From Zizania palustris (Eukaryota > Streptophyta > Magnoliopsida > Poales > Poaceae), in NCBI GenBank assembly GCA_019279435.1, contig JAAALK010000288.1, positions 49,977,742-50,041,741 on the forward strand: a stretch of DNA of 64,000 nucleotides, read 5' to 3'. Below are positions 1 through 10,899 of the stretch, in pieces. The position numbers and the translations under genes are program-made. Positions within the stretch are counted from its first letter, which is position 1. Every line of letters starts with the position of its first letter. The notes beneath the pieces were generated by a model. It was not told the DNA's origin. It made no database searches and saw nothing but the letters and a program-made list of their open reading frames with translations.

Positions 1-348
1 TTACCCGTATGAGCCTAGGGCTTATAGAGGGCATTTTGGTCTTTTCCTTAAGGCCTGCGTTCCTATAAAAGCAGGGCCAAGCCCTTGTAATAGGGGAGGC
101 TCCAGAGGGCCATGAGACCCTGAAGCACACCCTCTCCAGGGGCCATGAGACCCTGGAGTTCACTTCTCCACACCAAGGCACACCATGCCAAATCCACCAC
201 AAACTGGACGTAGGGCTATTATCCCCTAGGGGAGGCCCGAACCAGTATAAATCCTTTCTCTCTCTGAGAGAACCCTTCGAGGTTCATTTTACACTCCATA
301 TACACACATACAAAACCTGTGGCTGTAGCTAACACAATTGCTACAACA
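1..348 (+). repeat. LTR fragment of an unidentified gypsy-like element
   Basis: A TATAAAAG box lies near position 65, followed by a CA-rich leader. A second TATAAATCC-like run is near 250, and the segment ends in a TACAACA-like LTR terminus near 348. The start is cut by the window edge and no primer binding site follows, so it is a remnant joined to the Tat LTR that begins about 25 bases later. It does not resemble the other LTRs of this window. The LTR assignment rests only on promoter-like and terminus-like motifs. Confidence 0.35.
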
Positions 349-371
349 ATGCCATTACAATATGATCGGAT

Positions 372-710
372 GCAGAGGAGTTGATGCAGATAAAGATGAA
401 AAGAAGATAAATTCAGAATCAGTTAGGATTAGTCTTTTACCATTTTAGCCATATTAGGGGTACTGAAATAGTTTCCACTATATGGGTTGTAACTGAGGGG
501 TAAAAAGGTCTTTTCCTTAAAAGTTTTACCTATAAATACCCCCAATCTCACCCTGAAATAGGCATTGAATACTCATATATTCAATACACAACTTCGAACT
601 ACTTCGAGCTATTATCCTATTCGGAGCCTTGAGATAGTTTGCTTCACAAACTCCTTATTTGTTAGTTCTTAATCTTAGAGAACCTGTTAGCGTAATCTTT
701 TACACCAATA
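372..710 (+). repeat. Tat-type LTR, 5'-truncated, + orientation
   Basis: Read as its reverse complement this matches the Tat LTRs at 31002, 43313 and 48612. It has the same 'ttaccattttagccatattaggg' stretch, the same TATA box (TATAAATAC at 531-539) before a C-run, and the same terminal block GCGTAATCTTTTACACCAATA. The 5' end is lost where the unrelated LTR scrap at 1-348 meets it. It is directly followed by a primer binding site, so it is the 5' LTR of a + strand element. The terminus CCAATA has decayed from CCAACA. Confidence 0.8.
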
Positions 711-730
711 GTTGGCGCCGTCTGTGGGGA
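711..730 (+). other. Primer binding site of the + strand Tat element
   Basis: GTTGGCGCCGTCTGTGGGGA begins right after the LTR end. The same motif in reverse complement abuts the Tat LTR at 48612, which supports it as the tRNA primer site of this family. I do not name the tRNA. Confidence 0.75.
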
Positions 731-916
731 GCTTAGTTCTAAAAGCTAGTTCTCCGCCGCTGACTGCACTTCGAAGAGCACTTGCGGAGGGAGTTTCAGA
801 GTCTAAAGATTTCGTGCACCATTCGGTAAGAGGCTTCCTAGTGTAGTTCGAAGGCCTTTTCTCGCCTTCCCAAATCATTTGAAGTCTTCAGTCTTCAGAC
901 CTTAACTTCGTTAGCC

Positions 917-1847
917 ATGCCTCCCAAGCGGTGCCTAGCCACCGATCCTCCCCAAAGGTCCCCTCGGACCAACGGTGTATGACCCACAGTCATCCCACCA
1001 ACTCCCGAAGTGGTCATCAGACCTCAAGCACCTAGAGTTCCCCAAACAGCTCCCTCGGTGCATCGGACTGATTAACCCAGTTCTCAAGCCCCGGAGATCC
1101 CCTCCGGAGGAAATGAAGACTTTCCTGAGGACATGGCTACCCAGGTAGCGCGGCTTTAGGAGGAAGTAGCAAGGTGGAGGCAAGAGGCTGCAGATAGACT
1201 TCGCCCTCAAGCCTTAACTCTTGCTCCGGAGGTGCCTCAAGACGACGGTCCTGGTAGAAATCCCGAATCTCTTCAAGTCCCGGAGGAAGCCAAGAACGCA
1301 TCCTTCGACGATGAGTCTCCACTGCATCCAGACTTGCAAAAAGTGCCCTTCGACCCCAGGTTCAAAGCCTCGAAGTTGCACAAATACTCCGGTGGATCCA
1401 ACCCCAGAGAGTTCTCTCGTTCGTATGCCTTGGCAATAGAAGCCAGTGGAGGGGTGCAGAACACAATGGCGAAGTCCTTCCCTCTCGCGTTGGAAGGTGT
1501 GGCTCTCCGATGGTTCTGGTCTCTAAAGCCAGGATCGATCAAGTCATGGGAGTAGTTGAAAAGGAAGTTTGTGAGTAACTTCTATGGTACGTTTGTAGCC
1601 CCAATGTCCATGGGAAGTTTGTTTCAGGTGAAGCAGCAAGCAGGGGAGACCCTTCGGGAGTATTTTACACGCTTCGCCCACACCAAGTCCCAGATTAGAG
1701 GCTTGTCTACCTCTTCGGTAGTGGATGCGGCGCGCGAAGGGGTGTTGAACCCAGACCTCCTCAGCAAACTTCACCAGAAGTCCGGTGTCGTCTGTAGCAC
1801 AACTGATGGCATACTTAGAACAGTATGCCAAGGCAGAGGATGGCATA
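917..1847 (+). pseudogene. Gag remnant of the + strand Tat element
   Basis: The reading frame starts at ATG 917 (MPPKRCLA...) and continues in one frame to about 1800. Several in-frame stops interrupt it, including one near 1553. The middle and end have the look of a retrotransposon gag helical region: 'FDPRFKASKLHKYSGGSNP', then a WFWSLKPGSIKSW block, then FVSNFYGTFVAPMSMGSLFQVKQ and ETLREYFTRFA. The product would be the capsid precursor that packages element RNA in the cytoplasm. The frame stops making sense at about 1847, where a different LTR begins, so the zinc knuckle, protease and pol are absent. It cannot make protein as read. Gag assignment is firm; lineage follows from the flanking LTR and primer site. 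Confidence 0.75.
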
Positions 1848-2308
1848 CTGTCTTGGTTAGATCTGATCTAGTTATTATGATGATTTTCATGATATAGACA
1901 TGTTATCTAGCATGTTTTATTTATTTATGTCGGAGTACAAGCCGATAGTTATCTTCAATTCAATGCCACATCTTATTCGCCATCAGAAAAGCGCTCATCG
2001 ACCTCTATGGTAAAACTGCCCATCATATCGGCCGATGGCATGCTCGCTCGATTGCTTCACCCCTGGTCATTGGCCCTATGGCCGATCAGCATGATATTCC
2101 ACGAATATCTCATCCTCATCATGGTCATCGACTCGATAGCTGATAGGATATGCTATTTACCATATTTCCTTGTTTCCTAATCAATTGCAGGGTCAAACTG
2201 ATTGACACACCTTGAACCCCTTTTTTCTAAGAACATAGGACCTGCACTGGAGTTAAGCAGATCTCTCAAGTCTCGTGTGCACCAAAGTGTGATAAAAACA
2301 CAACAACA
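1848..2308 (+). repeat. 5' LTR of a second gypsy element
   Basis: The AT-rich segment begins at about 1848 (TGTCTTGG) and ends in ...CACAACAACA at about 2308, followed within a few bases by the typical plant gypsy primer site 'TTTGGCACGCCCGGTGGGAC'. The left boundary is inferred from where the gag frame of the preceding element stops. No second LTR of this element is present in the window, so the boundaries cannot be verified by comparison. Confidence 0.55.
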
Positions 2309-2312
2309 CGCT

Positions 2313-2333
2313 TTTTGGCACGCCCGGTGGGAC
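2313..2333 (+). other. Primer binding site (TGGCACGCCCGGTGGGAC type)
   Basis: TTTGGCACGCCCGGTGGGAC follows the LTR end and lies about 20 bases before the first gag ATG (2354). This motif is a common primer binding site in plant gypsy elements. Confidence 0.7.
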
Positions 2334-2353
2334 CATACTTTAACAATCTAGCA

Positions 2354-4692
2354 ATGGTGGGTGAACTCAATGATGACAACATCATTTTGATCACCATGGA
2401 GACTTTGACTGAGGAACAGAGGGCGAAGATACAAATACATGTTGATGCTTTCTAGGAGCTATGCCTGCAAGCTTACAGGATGACTCGGGCGGGTCCCATC
2501 TTAAGGGATCTGTTGCCAAGATTAGCGACGGTCATGGAGACCAGTTAGCCGACAGAAAGCCCTCATGTTGGTTTCTAGGAGATCGTCGATAACACGCTTC
2601 ACCACACACTCATTAATCAATCAGGAACCCTAGTCAACACCCTCCATGGGTTGATCAAGAAGACCATTGATGGCATAGTATCCCACAAACCGTTACAAGA
2701 TCTGATGTATCTCCTCGATACTCAGACCAGACTACTACAAAATCTGCCGCACACTCGGTTGGCTCCACAGCCACAAGAGTCGACGAGGCTAGAGAAGCCG
2801 ACATTCTCGATCGACCTTGAAGGAAACAGGGTGACCCAGCAATTGGCCCCCGCTCAGGGCTTGCCGTCAAGTTCATCGTATAACCTCGAAAGAGGTGCGT
2901 CGGCGCCATTCTCAATGGCCGGCCCTAGGCCGATGGGACAGGAGGTTCCACAAGTTACATATGGTGTCGTAAGGAACGTGTTGCTAGACATCGTGCCTCC
3001 TAGGGGGCACCCGACGGTATCCCTCAGGGGTACCATAAGACCGTGAACTTTGGAGCGCAACCTTATTGTGATGAGGGGAAATATAGATACAACGCTGCCC
3101 GACCAGAGCAATATCAGCAAGCCCCAATGCTTGAACGGTACCCAACACGGAGACAACAAGAAGATGACTAGGTGAATTGGATCACGGAGATTATCAAAGA
3201 TCAATTTCGGTTGAAGCCCAAAGAACAGACGTACATGTATCGGCGACCGTACCTAGAATGGTTCGAACTAGTACCACTATCAAGCCGATATAAGATACCC
3301 GACTTCACCAAGTTATCGGGACAAGACTCGGTCTCCACAATCGAGCACATCAGTCATTTCCTCACCTATTGTGGGGAGGCATCGGCTGATGAAGCACCGA
3401 GGGTCCGATTTTTCCCGCTCTCACTATCAGGATCGGCCTTCACGTGGTTTGCTTCACTACTGGTGGATTCCATCATAGGATGGGCAGATCTAGAGAAGAA
3501 GTTTCACCAATATTTCTTCACCGGCATTCAAGAGATGAAACTCACTGACTTGACGATCGTAGAGAAAAGAATGGACGAGTCGGTGCAAGATTATATCTAG
3601 AGGTTCCGAGATGTGTGGAGCAGATGCTATACTCTGAGCCTCAGTGATACCCAGTTGGTGGAGTTGGTGTTTCATGGACTCTTGAACCCAATTAAGGAGA
3701 GATTTTTATCACACGAGTTCAAGAGTCTCTCCCAACTGGTGCAAGGGTATCAGTACATGACAGTCGATTCCATGAAGCCAAGAGAGACAGGTATCAGAAA
3801 AAAGGTGGCATACACTTAGGTATACCATTCGGATTCCGATGAGGACAGCGACTCAGGTGCAAAAGTCAATATGGCCGAATGGTCTAGAAACAAAAAGCAA
3901 GTTGCATGCCCCTGGGTGAAACCAACCGATAAAAAAGGATAAGTACGACTTCGACATGAACAAGGCTGATAAAATATTCGATTTGTTGTTCAATGAGAAG
4001 CAGATCCACTTGTCACCTGGCCACGTGATACCGCCTGCCGATGATCTGAAGAAAAGAAAATACTACAAATGGCATAATTCCCCATTGCATCATACTAACG
4101 AGTGCAAAGTGTTCAGGAAGCAGGTCATCCGTTCCTAGTCAACATGGTGCACGCATACCATACTGACGATCGACACACATATAAAAGCAGGCGAGCTAGC
4201 AGCAATGTCGCTACTTCGGATCTCATCAGAAAATATCGAAGGAAGTCAGAGAAGAGGATGGACAACGAAGGCAACCACGGCTACTCACGTTTCAATCCTC
4301 ATTGGAATTGTGAGTTCTTCAGACTCTGCAGGAACGAAGGCCTACGTTTACGATCAATGGACGACTGCCCGGGGTGCGACGCCAAGGATACGACGCAAGA
4401 CAATCATTGGCCATATAGTGTCAAGACTAGGCCATACAATCGAGAAGCCGTTCACAAAACATTGTTGCCACCGAGGGTGTCGGCGCTAGAAAGGCTCGGC
4501 CCCATCAACGACGAGGAAATTAGCCAATCGGCCGATGTCAGTACCGCACCAAAAAAGCCACGATGGTGCCCAAGCGGTATTTTCATGAGGAGTCAGAAGA
4601 GAAGGGTACAATGTTTGTGGCAAAGAGAATTGAAGACACATAGGTGCTATGAGGAAGTTGATTATGCGCGCAAAATCAAGAGTGAATGGTGA
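2354..4692 (+). pseudogene. Gag polyprotein remnant of the second gypsy element
   Basis: ATG 2354 opens a frame with several stops that runs to about 3045. Coding then continues in another frame at 3172-3600, 3613-3819, 3956-4138 and 4102-4692. The clearest part is 3172-3819, a gag core with 'FLTYCGEASADEAPRVRFFP', FTWFASL, a FHQYFFTGIQEMKLTDL block and a VELVFHGLLNPIKERFL block. It is followed by a histidine/cysteine-rich segment (YYKWHNSPLHHTNECKVFRK) that stands where the nucleocapsid finger usually lies. At least three frame changes and several stops are present, so it is dead. The sense and order match its LTR and primer site upstream and the protease downstream. The gag resembles Tat/Retand-type more than chromovirus-type proteins, but I cannot test this. 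Confidence 0.75.
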
Positions 4693-4800
4693 TCGAAAGA
4701 TAAGGCTGATCACGAGAAAGATGCGGGGGTAAACATGGTCTTCTTCCTCCCCGCCGAATATCGGGCCATCGTAGAAGATGACATAGAATAGGCCAACACA

Positions 4801-5214
4801 ATGGCTCAATTAGTGTTGGCTCCACAGCCAGCAGTTTTTGACAAACCGGAAGACTTTGAGCATCGGCACCTAAGACCTCTTTATATCAAAGGATTGGTTA
4901 ATGGGAAGCCGATGTCCAAGATGATGATAGATGGAGGGGCGGCCATCAACTTTATGCCTTATTCCACCTTTCGCAAGCTTGGGAAAACGCCTGAGGACCA
5001 CATCAGAACTAACATGGTATTAAGGGACTTCAGCGGCAACTCGTCAGACACGATGGGAGTATTGAATGCAGAACTGACGGTTGAGAGCAAGACGATGGTG
5101 ACTACCTTCTTTGTTATAGAGGGAAAAGGACCTTATAGCCTGTTGCTGGGGTGTGATTGGATACACGTGAATTGCTGCATCCTATCAACAATGCATCAGA
5201 ACCTCATACAATGA
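4801..5214 (+). pseudogene. Retroviral-type aspartic protease fragment
   Basis: The 137-codon open stretch contains the protease flap and active-site region: 'MMIDGGAAINFMPYSTFRKL' around residues 40-60, where D-G-G stands in the usual D-S/T-G position, followed by a LLLGCDWIHVN block. The D-G-G active site is common in plant gypsy elements. This enzyme would cut the element polyprotein. It follows the gag remnant on the same strand, and the frame ends at a stop in a decayed continuation. RT, RNase H and integrase of this element are not recognisable downstream, so only the 5' half survives. Confidence 0.75.
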
Positions 5215-5863
5215 GTCGGTGATCAAGTGGAGATAGTTCCCGCTGACAGATCAGTTAATATAGTTGTAGCCGATTTATCAGTATGAGAGATAGAATGAGT
5301 TGCCTATCAGTCAGGAAAGGCTTGGGATAACAAAATTCTTGAAGTATCAGATAATGGTATCAACTTGATCAGTGAGGAGCTGTCCAAGCTTGTACTATGA
5401 AGATGACACCAAAGAACGAAGGGTGGGCTCGATCAAAACTTTGTCGCAACCGATGAATTACGGAAATACAAACATCGGACACCAGTGATAGACTGAGGCT
5501 AACCTTCGTAAGTACCCAGATCCCCGATGAGACGAACGGATTAAAGGTAACTACATTGAAGATATAGGAAAAAAGGCCGAACTGGAAGTACTTAAGGAAA
5601 TAGTTGAGTGATCGTTCGGACGAAGCATGAAAAATCTACGCGCGAATCAGCTGATACCGATGGTATCGCCTTGAGATGGCCGATGTGGAGGCATCATTCT
5701 TAGACAAAAACTCAAAACCAAATCATATAAAATTAACAGTATACCTAGGGTCTTTCAAATTAAAAGGCAAGTATGCTACGCAGATCTAGGCCGACACACA
5801 ACAGACTCTTTTTGGCTTCACTAAGACAAACTCCTCTAAAGATAGCCGATTAGTATTATGGGG
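5215..5863 (+). other. Degenerate gypsy pol sequence
   Basis: No open frame longer than about 50 codons exists here. Short stretches still read as polyprotein linker on the + strand, for example around 5300-5395 and 5555-5660. It is probably the decayed start of pol of the element beginning at 1848. I see no RNA gene or other feature in it. Confidence 0.4.
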
Positions 5864-6597
5864 CATAGAGCATCAAATTAATTTGATCCTAAGAGCATCG
5901 CTGCATAGTCGAGTGAAATACCGCACCAACCCCGAGAAAACGAAGGAAATCCAAAAACAAGTACAAGAGCTTCTTGACAAATGGTATGTCCGCGTAAGCC
6001 TAAGTTTTTGTGATGTTCTTGCTATTTTGGTCCCTAGTACTTTCATGGGTTTGATGAACCATGTTTTGAGGCATTTCATTGGGAAATTTTTGGTTGTGTA
6101 CTTCAGTAACATTCTGATTTACAACCACAATGAATCTGATCATTGTGACCATATTCGACAAGTTTTGCAGGTATTGCACGATGCTAAATTTTTTGACAAT
6201 TTTACTAAATGCACTTTTTGCGAGGATATAGTAATATTCGTAGGCTATGTTATTACTGCACCTTTGAAGGAACTTACAAATAATGGTGTTGAATTTGTGT
6301 GGGGGCGCATTACAAGATAATGCATTTGATGAATTGAAACATCATTTAACTTCTGCACCATTGCTTGCTCTTCCTGATTTCACTAAAAAAATTGAGATTG
6401 AGTGTGATGATAGTAGAATTGGTATAGGCGGTGTGTTAATGCAAGAATGGAAACCAATCGCATATTTTTCTGAAAAACTACATGGTGCACAACCGAACTA
6501 TCTTGTTTATGATAAGGAATTGCAAACTATCTTGTTTATGATAAGGAATTGTATGCTTATTCTGAACCACATTTGTCCACTTATCATGCTAATTTAG
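5864..6597 (+). pseudogene. Chromovirus-like RT and RNase H scrap with internal deletion
   Basis: The translation matches the minus-strand pol at 50.3-52.2 kb: GIEHQI near the start, RTNPEKTKEIQKQVQELLDK, then FMGLMNHVLRHFIGKF and VVYFSNILIYN. The region between the first palm motif and FMGLMNHVL, about 80 residues in the intact relative, is missing. The catalytic YFDD has become YFSN. After a frame change an RNase H N-terminal part follows (FDELKHHLTSAPLLALPDF, IGIGGVLMQ, AYFSEKLHG). A 29-bp tandem duplication (about 6496-6551) breaks the RNase H frame. This is a different family from the element to its left, so it is a separate remnant. Confidence 0.75.
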
Positions 6598-6611
6598 AGT
6601 AAACATTAGTG

Positions 6612-7202
6612 GAACCTATTTTTTAAATTCCTTTATTATAAGATGATTTTGATGCTATTCCTTTTGATAAAGAAGAGTTGTGCACTGCTTCACTTATATC
6701 TGTTCTACAACTAGTGAATGAACATGTTGATTTTGTTGTTGAACATTTAAATGATTTGATACATGTCATTCACATTGCTAGCGAAAAGGAAGAACATAAA
6801 TTGTTATATTCTTCAAATATATGGGGTTATATTGAATTTGATAATCTTTGTGAACTTAGGGCTTTAAATGAGAAATTATTTACTAGAATTGACTTGCCAC
6901 ATCCAGTTCATATCACTTTTCATGTAATTGGCACATATAATGATAAAGGAGTATACTTTGTGCATAGAGTTTATATATTTTTTGATTTGAAACTTCACGT
7001 AAAGCTTGAAAATAATAATCTCGAGCAAGATGTTTTAACTAATCCTATTATCTCGAATTTCTCTTATTTTGATTTAAATACACAAGTTTGTTTTCAAGAA
7101 GGAGAGTGTGCTAAGTTGTTCAACATCACAGTCTCCTATCCTTTCATCAAGGGTGATTATTCACTCAGACTTGAACAACAGAATGCTAAGGAATTACAAT
7201 GA
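6612..7202 (+). CDS. Unidentified AT-rich open reading frame
   Basis: A 174-codon open stretch starting at 6678 ends with TGA just before the CACTA transposase region. It is AT-rich (Asn, Ile, Phe, Leu and Asp codons dominate) and lacks cysteine clusters, signal peptide or membrane segments that I can name. The frame can be extended upstream through stops to about 6612. It sits between a gypsy RNase H scrap and the CACTA coding region and may belong to either, or may be captured host sequence. I do not recognise the product and assign no function. Confidence 0.3.
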
Positions 7203-7289
7203 CAACAAATACAAGAAAAAACCGAGGACGGTTTATAGCCAAAAAGGAGAGCATGATGATGATGACATCACTGGCTGAGATATGACCAT

Positions 7290-8080
7290 GCTAGACTACC
7301 AAAAGATCCATGCATGTGTGAATGATTGTGTCTTGTTTTGAGGTGATCTTGAACATATGGATACATGCCCAACATGTGGTGAGTCTCAGTGGAAAATGAA
7401 AGATTGTGCTGAAGATGGTGAAGTTAGCGGCATTGTGACAAAGAAGCGTCATCCAAGGAAAATTCTAAGATATTTTTCACTTATTCCTCGACTCCAAAGA
7501 TTATTTATGGGAGAGGAAACATCATCATATATGCGATGGCACAAGGAGAAATTGGTCAATGATGGGAAAATGCGGCACCCTGCTAACTCTTTGGTGTGGA
7601 ATCATGTAGATAACAATTTTACAGACTTTGCAATGGATCCACGCAATGTTAGGCTTGGTCTTGCATCTGATGGGTTCAATCCATTTGGTATGTTGAATAT
7701 GACATATACTACGTGGCCAGTGATATTGATACCGTATAACTTGCCTCCTTGGTTATGTTTGAAACAATCGTATTAGATGATGTCAATGTTGATCCCTGGT
7801 CTAAAATGTCCTGGGATGAATATTGAGATCAACTTAAACCATATGTATGCAGTGCTAGAAGGATGTGTGAAAACTAGACTCTATATGTTCATTTGCAAGA
7901 GGGGAGTTCTAGATAGAGAATTTGTAATGTTCAAAATCGATAGAGATGATGTAACTTTTGCAACCTTGGTATCTCTAAAGGATCAGCTTGGGTATGCTGT
8001 CCAGGACTTCTTATACTACAAAAAGCGATGTGGTAGAGATTTAGCTACTCTTGAGGCCATCGATTTTACAAGAGATGCAT
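7290..8080 (+). pseudogene. CACTA transposase TNP2-like (Transposase_21) fragment
   Basis: From about 7290 the translation reads YQKIHACVNDC, a stop, then CPTCGESQWK, followed by 'RYFSLIPRLQRLFM', MRWHKEKLVNDGKMRHPA, 'DPRNVRLGLASDGFNPFG', TWPVILIPYNLPPWLCLKQSY, a stop, and LLIPGLKCPGMNIEI. These are the hallmark blocks of the En/Spm TNP2 transposase, which binds the ends and catalyses cut-and-paste transposition. Only the central part is present: the N-terminal region and everything after the GLKCPG block are missing, and at least two stops interrupt it. From about 7800 on the continuation (to 8080) is less clear and includes a short open stretch with KIDRDDVTFATLVSLKDQLG. Domain identity is certain by eye; activity is excluded. 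Confidence 0.85.
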
Positions 8081-8085
8081 AATTA

Positions 8086-8737
8086 ATGATTAAAAACAAT
8101 ATGATGGAAAGAGAAATCAGATTATTGCTAATAAAGGAGCAAGAAACAACATCAATAGTTAGCATAACACCCATGAAAAGACCTAGGGATCATATGTTCA
8201 ATGAGCCTGAAGCTTTTATAGATGAATCAATTGATGAATACAACAGTTGGCTTGCAAAGCTACAAGAAGAAACAAACATGGGTATGAAATACAAGTTGCT
8301 CCACCGGCCACAAATATAAAATAAAAATTATTTTTGCATGCCACCTTGCTCTGACATTGATTTATGTGTAGAGTTAAAAGATGACTTCAGGGAGGAATCA
8401 ATAAATGCCTACAAGGAATGGTTGAGGCAGAAAGGATATCTTCTAGAAATTTGTAATTCAATTTGTTTCATAATGTACTAATATTTTTATATACCCCCAA
8501 CTTGTCTTCATAACTTTTTTATAATTCTTTGTAGTGTCATATACAAATCAGCAGTCTAGTACTGCTAGTGCAAATGTTGAGCAAGAAATTATTGACATCC
8601 CAAACCAACTTGAAGATTGGCCATCTCATGCTCGGCAAAACAAGAGAATTAGAGCTGGTTTGTTCTGCATACTTCTTTTTTTCAACATACCTACAAAACT
8701 TATACGGTTCCTGCTTGACAATGATCATTTCTATTGA
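8086..8737 (+). pseudogene. CACTA spacer exons, weak coding
   Basis: Two short open stretches (8086-8319 and 8534-8737) read MKRPRDHMFNEPEAFIDESIDE... and a segment rich in Ser, Thr and Asn followed by acidic residues and a basic QNKRIRAG. They lie between the TNP2 and Transposase_24 regions, where CACTA elements have upstream exons of the second gene. The AT-rich gap 8320-8533 looks like an intron. The exon assignment is inference from position. Confidence 0.35.
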
Positions 8738-8754
8738 TTAAATTTATTTAAGGA

Positions 8755-10150
8755 ATTGGTGTCCAACAGTCGAAGAGATGGGGACGTGGTCCACTCAAAG
8801 GATTATCAGCAGCCAACAAGTGAATTAGAGCTCATTCCCAAAAACTACAGATCCAGTTTTCAAACATGCTAGGAGGGCCCATTGGAGAAAACTTCCGCAC
8901 TTCTGTGGATGAAGTGGTAATGTTCACAGGGAAGAGAGCTCCACTAATTGGAGTTAGAAGCTTGAAAGACTTGAAAAAAATGAAAAATGAAATAGAAAAT
9001 GACATTCTGGTGCGTTCTTCATTTGTCCTCCAATAATGTTCATTCTTAAAAGCTTGGTGGTGTATCATTTTTTTGGCATCCTTAATTAACACCAAAATGA
9101 ACATTGCAGACACGATGGGAGTTTCTTAACAGTGGATCCAGTGGAAAAGATTTTTAAGGTTGCTAGGGAAAGGTACAAAGGATGGCGATCAACATTCACT
9201 GCAACGTACAAGGCCTACAACAACTATGAAGAGCAAATGAAGAATAAGCAAGAAGATGTAGAGATTGTTGAGTGCCATTACTTGATGCTTTATTTTGGTA
9301 CAAATGAATTCAAGGTTCGCTACAATTTTATTGTCCCCGAAAGCACACGTTGTTCAATTTTCACTATTCATTGTTCTTCCTTTACCAGAAGGTTAGCTGC
9401 CAAAACTCTAAAAACCAACACCAACAAAAGACAAAGCATTTGATGCGATCAAAACTTTTCTCCCAATTAAGCCATGAGAAGGTAATCATGCTTGAAATAT
9501 ATACAAAGTATAAATAGTTTAAAAAATGTTTAGCCATTGATACAAATGTACATTATGCCATGTTAGAGAGACCCAGAAACTGGTGCAGAGCCAAGCGTTT
9601 TGTAGCTACGGATGGATACTCACACGAAGGATGGACAATGGTCAAATAGTGCATCACATGATGTCTATGTGAGTACTATCTCATGCAAAATTATCAAGCT
9701 GAATAAGTTATTACGATGAATCTCTTTATAAGCTACTGAATTTGCACAATCCTCTCTACCCCATTCAATTAGTATGATGTAGTTGCTAAGATTTTTGAGA
9801 GAGAAGAAATGTCAAAAAGATCGGTCCTAACTATTGAAGAGGAAAGCATTATTTTCCAGTCATCTTACAGGCTAAGCACCGAAAGAAAATCATCCAGGCT
9901 ACATGGCCATGGATACAAGGCAAGATATCCAACACGAAGCCAGCTATTGAATGACAAACTTGAAGATCAAGCACGTGATGTAGATGCAGCACAGAACAGA
10001 AACAATCAGTTGGAAGATAAGATAAGAAAATTGGAAGAACAACATGAAACAGATGCCGCAGACAGGGAAGTCGAAAAGGAAAAACTAATGCAACAACTAA
10101 GGGAACAACTGAGAGAACTAAGGCAAGAGTTTCTTTCTTTGATTGCATAG
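8755..10150 (+). pseudogene. CACTA second protein, Transposase_24-like
   Basis: Several blocks on the + strand line up with the plant Transposase_24 protein found in grass CACTA elements. They are GRGPLKGLSAANK then FSNMLGGPIGENFRTSVDEVV near 8790-8920, VARERYKGWRSTFTATYKAY and 'EDVEIVECHYLMLYFG' at 9160-9310, and RDPETGAEPSVL and THTKDGQWSNSASHDVY at 9570-9665. At 9809-10150 a final stretch has 'SSRLHGHGYKARYPTRSQLL' followed by an 80-residue coiled coil rich in Gln, Glu, Arg and Lys ending at a TAG. AT-rich gaps at 9000-9130 and 9470-9560 fit introns. Stops in the first and third blocks mark it as non-functional. In this family the protein binds subterminal repeats and helps the TNP2 transposase; this role is inferred here. 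Confidence 0.75.
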
Positions 10151-10880
10151 CAAATAGAAGCAATACACGAGGTAAAATATTTTGATAAATAATTTCAACA
10201 TTTTTTCATTTTCAACCAGAAGTGTGCTAACAATGAAAATACTTTCCAAATTGTGGGATAATCAAGGAACCATCCATACACTGTAGGTTGCAGTAACACC
10301 AAGTAGGGAGACCAATCAAGGCAATGTTGAAGAAGAAAATACAATAAATCTGGTAATACTATAATTGCACAAATGGATATAATCATCATTTTTATGCACT
10401 TCATATAACTAATATTTTTCAAAAATTCTATTTTTCACAGTCTGAACCGACAAGCATTCTAACTAAAGAAAAAGAAAATAGGCAGCCTCCCCGCCAAACT
10501 AGATTTTCTAATAGTTTGGCTAAAAATCTTTTCAATACCAACAATGAAATAGCGCCAGCGACTTTTATTTCTTCACAACAATTGGTAGTCGCAGCTAAGA
10601 ACTGTACACGAGGAAGGAAGGGACATGTACGAAATGAAAATGGCATCTTTTACTGCTGACCACAAAATTTCAGATCAATATATATTACCTTTCCGATGTG
10701 AACATTTGTTTAGTACAATACATTGTTTATGAAGTTAACTAACATGCATGGTTTGCACTTTTACAGGGTGATTGCTGAAGCTAAAATGGACCAAATTAGT
10801 TCACATCCAGCTAATAAGCTCAATTAAGGAACCACAACGAGTGGAGGCACATATTACTTTTACTTTTCAGTCACATGATA
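10151..10880 (+). other. Non-coding 3' part of the CACTA element
   Basis: AT-rich sequence between the last coding block and the subterminal repeats. I see no domain, RNA gene or repeat, only short frames such as the one across 10560-10660. It may contain terminal exons of the Transposase_24 gene that I cannot recognise. Confidence 0.4.
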
Positions 10881-10899
10881 CATTGTGTTGATGTTTGTT

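Noticed and set aside
3448..3462. CACTACTGG motif considered as the missing left end of the CACTA element
   Set aside because: It is inside the gag coding sequence of the gypsy element and lacks the CTAG continuation and the subterminal repeats.
10428..10646. Small minus-strand cysteine-rich frame in the CACTA 3' region
   Set aside because: It lies on the strand opposite to the CACTA genes, is short and has no recognisable motif.
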